A stretch of DNA of 64,000 nucleotides from an uncultured Pelagibacteraceae bacterium. GTDB taxonomy: Bacteria > Pseudomonadota > Alphaproteobacteria > Pelagibacterales > Pelagibacteraceae. Below, one piece after another: positions 44,886 through 53,734 of this stretch; position 1 is the stretch's first letter; each line of letters opens with the position of its first letter. The position numbers and the translations under genes were made by a program. Location: assembly GCA_902609685.1 (NCBI GenBank), contig CACLSR010000002.1:186001-250000 (forward strand), written 5' to 3'. Under the pieces are notes generated by a model. The model had not been told where the DNA came from and searched no databases. It worked only from the letters and a program-made list of their open reading frames with translations.

Positions 44886-45446
44886 CTATTTTAACTTGCT
44901 AATCGGTGAAAAGGTTTTTCTATGATGAGAAGTAATCCCAAATTTTTTTATAGCTTTAAGATGTTGTTTAGTTCCATATCCATAATTTTTACTCCAGTAA
45001 TAATTTTTAAATTTCTTACCTAACCTAGAGATCATTTTATCACGTGTAACTTTTGCTATGATTGATGCTGCAGAAATAGATGGTATTTTTTGATCACCTT
45101 TAATGACTGATTGAAGTTTATAATTTTTTAAATTTGGTGTTTTATTTCCATCGACCAAAATCAGTTTTGGTTTTTTTTTGAGTTTTTTAATTGCTCTTTC
45201 CATAGCCAATAGGCTTGCATGAAGAATATTTATTTTTTCAATTTCTGAGACAGAAGCTTTACCTGTAGCCCAAATAGAGTTTTTTTTTATGTATTTAGCT
45301 AAAAATTCTCGTTTATTTTTTTTTAAACTTTTTGAGTCTTTTAATAACTTCTTATTGATGGTCTTGTTCAATATTACGGCTGCTGCATAAACAGGTCCAA
45401 TTAAGCTACCTCTGCCAACTTCATCAACTCCAGCAATAGTTTTCAT
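44886..45446 (-). CDS. rnhB: Ribonuclease HII
   Basis: Removes ribonucleotides and RNA from RNA-DNA hybrids. The catalytic acidic residues lie in GVDEVGRGSLIGPVYAAA at the N-terminus and LILVDGNKTPNL near residue 100; SISAASIIAKVTRDKMI is the conserved C-terminal part. 186 aa is normal. The start overlaps the upstream glycosylase gene stop by one base. RNase HI is also present in the window. Confidence 0.96.
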   Translation of the reverse strand: MKTIAGVDEVGRGSLIGPVYAAAVILNKTINKKLLKDSKSLKKNKREFLAKYIKKNSIWATGKASVSEIEKINILHASLLAMERAIKKLKKKPKLILVDGNKTPNLKNYKLQSVIKGDQKIPSISAASIIAKVTRDKMISRLGKKFKNYYWSKNYGYGTKQHLKAIKKFGITSHHRKTFSPISKLK

Positions 45447-46162
45447 TAAATCGTAATATTTAAATCTTTAATTTTTTGTTTAATTTTTTTTAGATCTGCC
45501 CACGAAAACTTTTTATTTTCTGGAAATCTAATTAGATAGGAGGGGCTAAAAGAAATCATGATAGGAATAGTTTTGTTCTTTAAAATTATTTCTTTCCACT
45601 TACCTCTTTCATTAGATATTTTGCTTAATCCCGTAATTGCCTCCATTGCTGTGCTGCCCATTAAAATTAAAATTTTTGGATCTATTATCGCAATGTGTTC
45701 TTTTAAAAATATTGCATAACGTTTTATCTCCTGTCCAGTGGGTTTTCTATCTTCTGGTGGTCTGAAATTAATTGAGTAGGTGGTGTAAATATTTTTTCTT
45801 TTTATATCGATTGCTAGCAACATTTTGTTCAAGAGATTGCCCACTTCTCCTTGAAAGCATAAACCTGTTTTATCCTCTATTTCACCTGGGGTTTCTCCAA
45901 TTAACATCAAATCAGCATTAATGTTGCCTTCGCCCAAGACTAAATTTTTAGAATTATTTTTTAAATTACAATTTTCAATTGAATTAATCTTTGTTTTAAG
46001 ATCATTCAGCAATTTATTTTTATTTATTAAAGTTTCGTTATCTTCAGCTGAGTCGATTTTAAATCTATTGATTGGTTTATCGCCAAAAATAAAATCAGTT
46101 TCAATTGTTTTCATGAATTCTTGAGCATAATTAGCATTTTGATTTAAAGTCTTTTTAATCAT
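45446..46162 (-). CDS. Uracil-DNA glycosylase family protein (type 4-like)
   Basis: Shows the type-4/5 glycosylase pattern: LMLIGETPGEIEDKTGLCFQG (catalytic GE.PG loop) split as GETPGEIED and GLCFQGEVG, NFRPPEDRKPTGQE, and a C-terminal FSPSYLIRFPENK (HPS-like motif with F for H). 238 aa with an N-terminal extension of about 70 residues. Unlike classical type-4 enzymes, the four iron-sulfur cysteines are not seen (only single Cys near NCNLKN and in GLCFQG). Uracil removal is the likely role but not certain. It begins 11 bp from the divergent TPR gene. Confidence 0.78.
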   Translation of the reverse strand: MIKKTLNQNANYAQEFMKTIETDFIFGDKPINRFKIDSAEDNETLINKNKLLNDLKTKINSIENCNLKNNSKNLVLGEGNINADLMLIGETPGEIEDKTGLCFQGEVGNLLNKMLLAIDIKRKNIYTTYSINFRPPEDRKPTGQEIKRYAIFLKEHIAIIDPKILILMGSTAMEAITGLSKISNERGKWKEIILKNKTIPIMISFSPSYLIRFPENKKFSWADLKKIKQKIKDLNITI

Positions 46163-46173
46163 ACAATATAGTA

Positions 46174-47859
46174 ATGGTTCTTAAAAATATAAAATTTATA
46201 CTTATTATATTATTATTTTATCAGAGCACTTTGTTTACGAAAAGTAATTCTTTTGAAAAAATTGACTCTAAAAATTTATCAAAATATTTTTCAGGTATAG
46301 TTGCTTTTGGTAATAAAAAAAATTCTGAAGCTCTAGATTTTTTTAATTCATCTAAAATTTTGATTAATGCTCATGATCCATTTTTAAAAAGGTATGTATC
46401 TTCATTAGTATTAGAGAATAAAGTGTTGCAAGCGATTCAAATTATTAAACAAAATTATGAAAATGAAAATATAGATTTTTTCGACTCTTATTTATTATTA
46501 ATAATTGATAGTTTAAAAAAAAACGAGTTAGATATTGCCTATGAATATATTGCTATTGCAAATAATTTTACAGAACAGGATAGGTTTAATTTAGCAATTA
46601 TAGAGAGCTTAAAACAATATGTTTATCTCTTTAAAGAAAAAAAAATTTTAGACGATAAGAAAAACTTTGGAAGACTATCTTATATTTCAGAAACATTTCA
46701 AAAGTGTTATTTAGATGATCTAAATACAGGGCGATATTTTTCAAAATTAATAAATGATCCTGAGTCGGATTTTACTAGGTATATTTATTTTTATATAAGT
46801 TACTTAGTTGAAAACGGCAATTTAAACGAAGCAAAAGTAATTACTGATGAAATAGAATTTTTAAATTCAACATTGCTACTATCACAAGGCAAAAGTTGGA
46901 TTGACAATGGAAACTTGCAAAAATTTGAAGAGGTTTTTTCATGTAAAAATCATAATGATTTAATTGCTGAATTTTTGTTTTTAATATCAAATCTGTATTC
47001 TGCACAAGACAATTACGAGATGTCAAATTTTTACCTAAATTTATCAAATTTTCTTAATCCAAGATTTGTATTTAATTTATCACTAGTTGCGGAAAATCAT
47101 TATTTTAATAAAGATTATGAAAAGGCAAAAAAGGTTCTTAAAAAATTTAAAAAGGGTGATGATTTTTACTATTGGTTTAGATTAAAAAAAGAAGCGCAAA
47201 TAATTTCAGCGCAAAGAAATAATCAAGAGTCTCTTAACTTTATTAAATTTAATTTTGATAAAATTGAAAATCCAAATGAAAAAATATTATTTGATGTTGC
47301 TAATTTTTACAAAAAAGCAAAAAATTACGAAGAAGCAATAAGATATTACTCTAAAATCATTGAAAATTTGGATGATAATTCAGATATCAAGTCAGATATT
47401 CTTTATCGAAGAGGAGGTACATATGAACGAATTAAAAATTATGAAAAAGCCGATAAAGATTTAATTGATGCACTTCAAATTACACCTGATGATGCTTATA
47501 TACTAAATTACCTCGCTTATTCATGGCTTGAGAGGGATTATAAAATTAATGAAGCGATTAAAATGCTTGAAACAGCCTACGAACTTGAGAGTGATGACCC
47601 ATATATAATAGACTCTATTGGTTGGGCTTATTATTTAACTGATGATTATCCAAGAGCTGAAAAATTTTTGAAAAGAGCCGTAGAATTGATGCCGGATGAT
47701 CCAATAGTGAATGACCATTACGGCGATATTTTGTGGAAGCTCAATAGAAAAATCCAGGCTAGATATTTTTGGACCAATGTATTGAAAATGAAAGATACTG
47801 AAAAAGAATTAATTGAAAAAATTAATATTAAGATGATCGAAGGTCTTAAAAGCTCTTAA
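46174..47859 (+). CDS. Exported tetratricopeptide-repeat protein
   Basis: A 561-residue protein with a hydrophobic N-terminus (about residues 7-22) that acts as a signal or anchor. The C-terminal half carries TPR-like repeats, clearest in YEEAIRYYSKIIEN, YEKADKDLIDALQITPDDAY, and YPRAEKFLKRAVELMPDDP; the first half is helical without clear motifs. The pattern resembles proteobacterial periplasmic or inner-membrane TPR proteins sitting upstream of ispE. The partner is unknown. It directly abuts ispE by sharing one base. Confidence 0.82.
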   Translation: MVLKNIKFILIILLFYQSTLFTKSNSFEKIDSKNLSKYFSGIVAFGNKKNSEALDFFNSSKILINAHDPFLKRYVSSLVLENKVLQAIQIIKQNYENENIDFFDSYLLLIIDSLKKNELDIAYEYIAIANNFTEQDRFNLAIIESLKQYVYLFKEKKILDDKKNFGRLSYISETFQKCYLDDLNTGRYFSKLINDPESDFTRYIYFYISYLVENGNLNEAKVITDEIEFLNSTLLLSQGKSWIDNGNLQKFEEVFSCKNHNDLIAEFLFLISNLYSAQDNYEMSNFYLNLSNFLNPRFVFNLSLVAENHYFNKDYEKAKKVLKKFKKGDDFYYWFRLKKEAQIISAQRNNQESLNFIKFNFDKIENPNEKILFDVANFYKKAKNYEEAIRYYSKIIENLDDNSDIKSDILYRRGGTYERIKNYEKADKDLIDALQITPDDAYILNYLAYSWLERDYKINEAIKMLETAYELESDDPYIIDSIGWAYYLTDDYPRAEKFLKRAVELMPDDPIVNDHYGDILWKLNRKIQARYFWTNVLKMKDTEKELIEKINIKMIEGLKSS

Positions 47860-48704
47860 TGCCTTTTTCCAGAATAAAATCACACGCGAAATTAAATTTG
47901 GCATTAAATGTTATAAGCAAAAGTAAATCTTTGCACAATATAGAGAGCATAATAAGCTTCGTAGATTTGCACGACATAATTTTGATCAAAGAAATTAAAT
48001 CAAAAAAACATTTAATTTCATTCAATGGAAAATTTTCTCGAAGGATAGGTAGGAAAAACACTGTTTCTAAATTATTTGAAATCTTAGAAAAAAAAAAAAT
48101 TTTGAAAAACCAAAGATTTCAAATCAAAATCAAAAAATCTATACCTGATAAAGCTGGTCTTGGTGGTGGCTCAATGAATGCAGCAAGTATACTAAGATAT
48201 TTGGCTCATAAGAGAATAATCAATATCAAAAATAAGGAAATGTTAAAAATTTCTAGGTTAATTGGCTCAGATGTGATGTTAGGCTTAAATCATAAAAGTA
48301 AGATTTTAAATTCAAGAAATAAAATAAAGTATTTCAATAATGTAAAAAAAATTTATCCATTAATCGTAAAACCAAATTTTGGTTGTTCGACTAAGGATAT
48401 TTATTCAAAGGTTAGAAAGTTTGATAAAGCAAAATTTGGCAAGGGAGCCAAAAAAATGTTTGATATCAATTTTTTAAAAGATATGAAAAATTCCTTAGAA
48501 ACAATAGCTTTTTTAAAATACCCAAGATTAAAAAATATGAAACTTTATTTAGAGAATTCTCTAAACCCAGTTTTTGTAAGAATGACAGGATCGGGATCAG
48601 CTTTAGTTGCATATTATCAAACAAAAAAAAGATGTGAACGTGCGAAAAAAAGGTTTATTCAAAAATACAAAAATATCTGGTGTATAGCCTCAAAAACTAT
48701 ATAA
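47859..48704 (+). CDS. ispE: 4-diphosphocytidyl-2-C-methyl-D-erythritol kinase
   Basis: MEP-pathway kinase, GHMP family. SHAKLNLALNV is at the N-terminus, the ATP-binding GHMP motif is in IPDKAGLGGGSMNAAS near residue 95, and the C-terminal RMTGSGSALVAYY forms the third motif. 281 aa is normal. It overlaps the TPR gene by one base. With ispH at 30 kb the window holds two MEP steps feeding carotenoid and ubiquinone synthesis. Confidence 0.94.
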   Translation: MPFSRIKSHAKLNLALNVISKSKSLHNIESIISFVDLHDIILIKEIKSKKHLISFNGKFSRRIGRKNTVSKLFEILEKKKILKNQRFQIKIKKSIPDKAGLGGGSMNAASILRYLAHKRIINIKNKEMLKISRLIGSDVMLGLNHKSKILNSRNKIKYFNNVKKIYPLIVKPNFGCSTKDIYSKVRKFDKAKFGKGAKKMFDINFLKDMKNSLETIAFLKYPRLKNMKLYLENSLNPVFVRMTGSGSALVAYYQTKKRCERAKKRFIQKYKNIWCIASKTI

Positions 48705-48737
48705 ATTTGATTTTTTTGTGTTATACGATTTTAATAT

Positions 48738-48811
48738 TGGGGCGTAGCCAAGCGGTAAGGCACGGGTTTTTGGTACCTGCATCCTAGGTTCGAATCCTAG
48801 CGCCCCAGCCA
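48738..48811 (+). tRNA. tRNA-Gln (anticodon UUG), CCA encoded
   Basis: A full cloverleaf: acceptor arms TGGGGCG (48738-48744) and CGCCCCA (48801-48807), D-arm GCC/GGC around AAGCGGTAA, anticodon stem CGGGT/ACCTG with loop TTTTGGT giving anticodon TTG, and T-arm CTAGG/CCTAG around TTCGAAT. The discriminator base is G (48808), followed by an encoded CCA (48809-48811). The next gene, the CCA-adding enzyme, starts 4 bp later. Confidence 0.97.
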
Positions 48812-48814
48812 AGT

Positions 48815-50089
48815 ATGAAAAATTTTTTAGATACAATTTTTTTTAGATCAAATAATTTAAATTATATAAGTCAAAGTATTCGAGATTTAACAAAAAATAC
48901 TCCAGCAAATAAAATATTTAAAGCCATAAATTCTTATTCATCAGATAGTGAAGTAAGATTTGTAGGAGGTTGCATAAGAAAAATCATTAATAAAGAAATA
49001 GTAAATGATATTGATATGGCTACAAATCTTGATCCTCAAAAGGTTTGTGAAGTTTTGAAAGAAAATAAAATTGATTATTACGAAACTGGTATTGAACATG
49101 GAACAATTACAGCACTTATAGAAGGGTACAAATTTGAGATTACCTCATTGAGAGAAGATATTTTAACAGATGGAAGACATGCAAAAGTGAAATTTTCAAA
49201 AAATTGGAAAGAGGATGCATTAAGAAGGGATTTTACCATCAATTCCATTTACGCAGATGAAGATGGAAACTTATTCGATCCTTTTGAGGGTAAAAAAGAC
49301 TTAGAAAACGGTTTCGTAAATTTTATAGGAGACGCTGATAAAAGAATTAAAGAAGATTATTTGAGAATTTTAAGATATTTAAGATTTTTTGCCCATTACT
49401 CAAAGCATCCGCATAATCCAGAATTAATCAGAAAACTTAAAATTAATATCGGTGGTATCTCAAAATTATCTAAAGAGAGACTATTAGATGAGTTAAAAAA
49501 AATAACTCACTTAGAAATATTAGAAAAATTAGCTGATGATAAATTGAGCTCAGAATTATTTTTAATTGTTTTTCCTGAATTAAATAATTTAAAAACTTTC
49601 TCAAAATTAAACTCAAAAAAAAAACAAATAATTAATAAGGCTGATTTTGTCTTTCTATTATCTTTAATGATTATTGATGAGACAGATAATGCGGATTATT
49701 TTATGTACAAATTTAATATTTCTAAAAAAGATCAAAAAAGAATTAAAATTATTGATAATTTTTTTAAAGAAAAAATTGGATCAAAAACTTTTATAGAGGA
49801 AAACTTAAATGGTATTTTTTATTATAATGGAAAACAAGCTGTAAGTGATATTCTCAATTATTATTTAATAAAATCAAAAAAAAATTCTGAAAATATTCAA
49901 AGATTAATTGATTTCTACAAAGATAAAACAATACCAAAAATGCCTGTGGGTGCAGAATTTTTAATGGAAAAATTCAATATTCCTGAGGGTAAACAATTGG
50001 GTGCAAAATTAAAAATAATTGAGGAAGAATGGGTGAAAAATAATTTTCAAATTTCAGATAAACAAGTAAGTCAAATTGTTAACGATTAG
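48815..50089 (+). CDS. cca: tRNA CCA-adding enzyme (tRNA nucleotidyltransferase)
   Basis: Adds or repairs the CCA tail of tRNAs. Class II nucleotidyltransferase: VRFVGGCIRKI near residue 48, the metal-binding NDIDMATNL, EDALRRDFTINSIY, and the RNA-binding RILRYLRFFAHY region. 424 aa is normal. The start is only 4 bp after the tRNA-Gln gene, so both probably share a transcript and the tRNA must be cut out. The 3' end overlaps convergent greA by 4 bp. Confidence 0.95.
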   Translation: MKNFLDTIFFRSNNLNYISQSIRDLTKNTPANKIFKAINSYSSDSEVRFVGGCIRKIINKEIVNDIDMATNLDPQKVCEVLKENKIDYYETGIEHGTITALIEGYKFEITSLREDILTDGRHAKVKFSKNWKEDALRRDFTINSIYADEDGNLFDPFEGKKDLENGFVNFIGDADKRIKEDYLRILRYLRFFAHYSKHPHNPELIRKLKINIGGISKLSKERLLDELKKITHLEILEKLADDKLSSELFLIVFPELNNLKTFSKLNSKKKQIINKADFVFLLSLMIIDETDNADYFMYKFNISKKDQKRIKIIDNFFKEKIGSKTFIEENLNGIFYYNGKQAVSDILNYYLIKSKKNSENIQRLIDFYKDKTIPKMPVGAEFLMEKFNIPEGKQLGAKLKIIEEEWVKNNFQISDKQVSQIVND

Positions 50090-50562
50090 ATATATTTTAC
50101 GTCTTTAATTTCAAAATTTTTGACCCCGGCAGGAGTTTTTATTTCAACTAAATCATTTTTATTTTTTCCTATTAAACCTTTACCTATAGGCGATTGAAAA
50201 TAAATTAATTTTTGTTTGAGATCAGCTTCATCTTTTCCTACAATCTTATAATTTATTTTTTCTCTAGTATCTAAATTTTCTAAAAACACAGTCGAGCCAA
50301 AGATAACTTTTCCATCATTATTTAATTTCGTAACATCAATGACATTTGCTCTAGCAATGATATCATTAATTTCAGTAATCCTTCCCTCATTATGAGACTG
50401 CTCTTCTTTTGCAGCGTGGTACTCTGCATTTTCTTTTAGATCACCATGTGACCTCGCTTCAGCAATCGCCGCTACAATCTCAGGTCTTTTTTTTTCTTTT
50501 AAAAAGATTAATTCATCTTTAAGTTTATTCAGGCCATTTAAAGTAATTGGTTCTTTGTCCAT
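50086..50562 (-). CDS. greA: Transcription elongation factor GreA
   Basis: Rescues backtracked RNA polymerase by stimulating transcript cleavage. The N-terminal coiled coil holds ARSHGDLKENAEYHAAKE with the acidic tip residues (D and E), and the C-terminal FKBP-like domain ends with SPIGKGLIGKNKND and EIKTPAGV. 158 aa is the standard length. The gene is 1 bp downstream of hemF. Confidence 0.96.
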   Translation of the reverse strand: MDKEPITLNGLNKLKDELIFLKEKKRPEIVAAIAEARSHGDLKENAEYHAAKEEQSHNEGRITEINDIIARANVIDVTKLNNDGKVIFGSTVFLENLDTREKINYKIVGKDEADLKQKLIYFQSPIGKGLIGKNKNDLVEIKTPAGVKNFEIKDVKYI

Positions 50563-50563
50563 G

Positions 50564-51391
50564 TTATTTCCATTTTGCTAACGGAGGTAATGACATTAAA
50601 ATACCTTCAACGTTTCCACCAGTTTGCAAACCAAATTTTGTTCCTCGGTCATGGAGTAAGTTAAATTCTGTATAACGACCTCTTTTTAAGAATTGTAATT
50701 CTTTATGTTTTTTAGTCCACTTTTTCTTCATTTTTTTTCTAATGATTTTTTCAAAAATAAATTGAAAAGTGATCCCCACATCTCTTACAAATTTAAAATC
50801 TTTCTCAAAATTATCTTTTTTATAATCAAAAAAAATTCCACCAATACCCCTTGGTTCTTTTCTATGAGGTAAATAAAAATATTCATCACACCATTTCTTA
50901 TATTTTGTGTAATATTTCTTATTGTGTTGATCACACATTTTTTTTAGGGTTTTATGAAATTCTTTTTTTTCCTTATCATCTTTTATTGATGGGGTTACAT
51001 CCATACCACCACCAAACCAGTCCTGAGTTGTACAGATATATCTTGTATTAAAATGCATGGCAGGGATCATGGGATTTTTCATATGCATCACAACGGAAAT
51101 ACCAGAAGCCCAAAAACTGGGATTTTTTTTTGCACCTAAAATATTTTTTTGAAATTGTTTTGGGAATTTTCCATGAACTTTAGAAAAATTTACTCCGACT
51201 TTATCAAATATTTTTCCATTTTCTAAAATTCTAAATTCTCCACCTCCTTCATCTCTTTTTTTACTTCTGTTCCAAACAGTGGTTTTGATATCCGCATCTT
51301 TTCTTTCAAGGTTAGTTATAGTATGCCAAATAGCTTCTTGTAGCATTTTGAACCAATTACTTGTGATGTCCTTTTTAATTTCTAAATCCAT
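50564..51391 (-). CDS. hemF: Oxygen-dependent coproporphyrinogen III oxidase
   Basis: Oxidative decarboxylation of coproporphyrinogen III in heme synthesis, requiring O2. Motifs are MHFNTRYICTTQDWFGGG (substrate loop), PSIKDDKEK, KWCDEYFYLPHRKEPRG and IGGIFFDY, and the C-terminal GRYTEFNLLHDRGTKFGL. 275 aa is typical. It lies between trmL and greA with 1-bp gaps. Consistent with the aerobic terminal oxidase present in this window. Confidence 0.96.
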   Translation of the reverse strand: MDLEIKKDITSNWFKMLQEAIWHTITNLERKDADIKTTVWNRSKKRDEGGGEFRILENGKIFDKVGVNFSKVHGKFPKQFQKNILGAKKNPSFWASGISVVMHMKNPMIPAMHFNTRYICTTQDWFGGGMDVTPSIKDDKEKKEFHKTLKKMCDQHNKKYYTKYKKWCDEYFYLPHRKEPRGIGGIFFDYKKDNFEKDFKFVRDVGITFQFIFEKIIRKKMKKKWTKKHKELQFLKRGRYTEFNLLHDRGTKFGLQTGGNVEGILMSLPPLAKWK

Positions 51392-51392
51392 A

Positions 51393-51866
51393 TTAGATTA
51401 ATTTAGTTTGTTTTAAACTTTCTGCCAATATGATTGCAACAGAAGATGCAATATTAAGTGAGCGCTTATTGTTTTTCATAGGAATTTTGAGTCTATCTTT
51501 AATTTTTTTGTGAACCTCATTTGGAACTCCGGCACTTTCTCTACCAAAAAGAATAGTGTCATTTTTATTAAACTTAAATTTTGTGTAAGAAACAGAGGCT
51601 TTTGTGGTCATTAGAACTATTCTTTGATCTTTTTTCGATTTAAAAAAATCGTCTGAGCTTTGATGGAATTTTATGTCTTTTTCATTCATATAATCCATAA
51701 CGACTCGCTTAAATCTTCTGTCACTCAGCATAAACCCACAAGGCTCTATTATTTCAAGTTTTGCACCTAGGCACGCACAGGTTCTGATTATTGCTGCTGT
51801 ATTTTGAGGTATGTCTGGTTCAAATAAAGCAATTTTAGGGCCATGATTTATCAAATTCTGTGTCAT
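51393..51866 (-). CDS. trmL: tRNA (cytidine-34-2'-O)-methyltransferase
   Basis: SPOUT-fold methylase of the wobble base of some Leu tRNAs. ALFEPDIPQNTAAIIRTC at the N-terminus, LFGRESAGVPNEVH forming the knot, and SLNIASSVAIILAE at the end are characteristic. 157 aa is standard. The start is about 90 bp from the divergent petA gene. Confidence 0.93.
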   Translation of the reverse strand: MTQNLINHGPKIALFEPDIPQNTAAIIRTCACLGAKLEIIEPCGFMLSDRRFKRVVMDYMNEKDIKFHQSSDDFFKSKKDQRIVLMTTKASVSYTKFKFNKNDTILFGRESAGVPNEVHKKIKDRLKIPMKNNKRSLNIASSVAIILAESLKQTKLI

Positions 51867-51896
51867 TCTTTCAGTAGTAAATTTATCATTTTATAT

Positions 51897-51912
51897 TATA
51901 TGAAATCATATA
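51897..51912. promoter_or_regulatory. Perfect palindrome between trmL and petABC
   Basis: TATATGA (51897-51903), AA, TCATATA (51906-51912): both arms match perfectly over 7 bp with a 2-bp spacer. It lies 45-60 bp before the petA ATG and 31-46 bp before the trmL ATG, in the 90-bp divergent control region. An operator for a dimeric regulator is possible; AT-rich composition raises the chance of coincidence. Confidence 0.4.
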
Positions 51913-51956
51913 TTTAAGTAGAAAAAAGCAATATTGAGTATATTTAACTATTATTG

Positions 51957-52466
51957 ATGTCAGAAAAAAAAACTAATAGACGAGATTTCTTATTCACAGC
52001 AACTTATGCAGTTGGTGCGGTTGGTGTTGGTGCAACGATATGGCCAATGATTGATCAGATGAACCCAGACGCATCAGTCAAAGCTTTGGCGAGCACTGAG
52101 GTTGATGTAAGTGCGGTAAATCCAGGTAAAACAATTACAGTTTTATGGAGAGGTAAACCAGTTTTTATTCGTAGAAGAACACAAGATGAGATAGCTGAAG
52201 CAAGATCTGTAAAGTTAGAAGATCTAAAACATCCAGAAAAAGATGAGGATCGTGCAGCGAACCCCGAGTGGTTAGTCATGCTTGGAGTGTGCACTCACTT
52301 AGGCTGTGTTCCTTTAGATCAAAAAGGCGAATACAATGGATGGTTTTGTCCTTGTCATGGTTCGCACTATGATATCTCTGGAAGAATTAGAAAGGGACCA
52401 GCTCCGACTAATATGGAGATCCCTAAATACGAATTTGTTAATGCTAATACAATTAAAATTGGATAA
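51957..52466 (+). CDS. petA: Ubiquinol-cytochrome c reductase Rieske iron-sulfur subunit
   Basis: Carries electrons from ubiquinol to cytochrome c1. A twin-arginine N-terminus [17 protein letters not shown], which forms the membrane anchor, is followed by the cluster motifs CTHLGC and CPCHGSHYD with two Cys and two His ligands. 169 aa is typical. The ATG at 51957 is preferred; a TTG directly before it would add one residue. First gene of petABC. Confidence 0.97.
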   Translation: MSEKKTNRRDFLFTATYAVGAVGVGATIWPMIDQMNPDASVKALASTEVDVSAVNPGKTITVLWRGKPVFIRRRTQDEIAEARSVKLEDLKHPEKDEDRAANPEWLVMLGVCTHLGCVPLDQKGEYNGWFCPCHGSHYDISGRIRKGPAPTNMEIPKYEFVNANTIKIG

Positions 52467-52471
52467 TTATT

Positions 52472-53734
52472 ATGAGTGATCACGAATACACACCGAAATC
52501 AAAATTTGGAAAATGGTTTAACGATCGTTTACCGTTATTAACTCTTGCAAATCACTTAACCGATTATCCAACACCTAAAAATTTAAATTATTGGTGGACG
52601 TTTGGTGGAATATTAACTTTTTGTTTGATTACTCAAATTGTAACGGGTTTAGTTCTTGCAATGCATTATATTGCTCATGCTGATATGGCTTTTGATAGTG
52701 TCGAGCATATTATGAGAGATGTTAACTATGGTTGGTTAATTAGATACATTCATGCAAATGGTGCTTCAATGTTTTTTTTGGCTGTTTATATTCATATATT
52801 TAGATCATTATTTTATGGTTCTTACAAAGCTCCTAGGGAAATAATTTGGATAATAGGTATCATCATTTATTTATTAATGATGGCAGCTGCATTTTTGGGT
52901 TATGTACTTCCATGGGGCCAAATGAGTTTCTGGGGTGCAACTGTAATTACAAATCTATTTAGTGCAATTCCTTTAGTAGGCGAGGGTATTGTTACTTGGT
53001 TATGGGGAGGTTACTCAGTTGATAATCCTACTTTAACAAGATTTTTTACACTTCACTATTTAATACCTTTTTTAATTTTAGGTTTAGTTGTTCTTCACAT
53101 ATGGGCACTTCATGTTCCTGGAAATAATAATCCAGTTGGAATTGACATTAAAAAACCTTCAAAAGATACAGTACCATTCCATCCATACATTGTAATAAAA
53201 GATGGTTTTGCTTTACTAATGTTTATGATTGTTTTTGCATTTTTTGTTTTTTATACGCCAAATATTTTAGGTCATGCAGATAATTATATTGAAGCTAATC
53301 CGTTAGTTACGCCAGCACATATTGTTCCGGAGTGGTATTTATTACCATTCTACGCAATTTTAAGATCGGTCCCAGATAAACTTTTAGGAGTAGTTGCAAT
53401 GTTATCTGCTATTTTAATTTTAGCAGCTCTTCCATGGCTCGATACCTCAAAAATTAGATCAGCAGTATTTAGACCTTTATACAGACAATTTTATTGGATC
53501 CTTGTCGCTGATGTTTTGATCCTGGGATATGTTGGTGCTATGCCAGCAGAGGGATTATATCTGTTAGTTGCTAGAGTAGCTACAGCATACTATTTCTTAC
53601 ATTTTTTAGTAATACTTCCAGTTTTAGGTTGGAAAGAAAAAACTCTTCCAATTCCATTAAGTATTACCGAACCGATATTAGGTGGTTCACCTAATTTAGC
53701 CACAGCAAAGAACAAGGAAAGTTTAAATAAATAA
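52472..53734 (+). CDS. petB: Cytochrome b of the bc1 complex
   Basis: Eight hydrophobic segments; heme bL and bH ligand His pairs lie on helices B and D, as in [15 protein letters not shown] and [15 protein letters not shown]. The Qo site shows the conserved PEWY in [16 protein letters not shown], and [16 protein letters not shown] is the Qo-side loop. 420 aa fits alphaproteobacterial cytochrome b with intact helices through H. It lies 5 bp after petA. Confidence 0.98.
   Translation: MSDHEYTPKSKFGKWFNDRLPLLTLANHLTDYPTPKNLNYWWTFGGILTFCLITQIVTGLVLAMHYIAHADMAFDSVEHIMRDVNYGWLIRYIHANGASMFFLAVYIHIFRSLFYGSYKAPREIIWIIGIIIYLLMMAAAFLGYVLPWGQMSFWGATVITNLFSAIPLVGEGIVTWLWGGYSVDNPTLTRFFTLHYLIPFLILGLVVLHIWALHVPGNNNPVGIDIKKPSKDTVPFHPYIVIKDGFALLMFMIVFAFFVFYTPNILGHADNYIEANPLVTPAHIVPEWYLLPFYAILRSVPDKLLGVVAMLSAILILAALPWLDTSKIRSAVFRPLYRQFYWILVADVLILGYVGAMPAEGLYLLVARVATAYYFLHFLVILPVLGWKEKTLPIPLSITEPILGGSPNLATAKNKESLNK

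Noticed and set aside
48699-48737. Sigma-70 promoter directly ahead of tRNA-Gln
   Set aside because: The best -35/-10 pair with 17-bp spacing would start transcription inside the tRNA; no reliable alternative was found.
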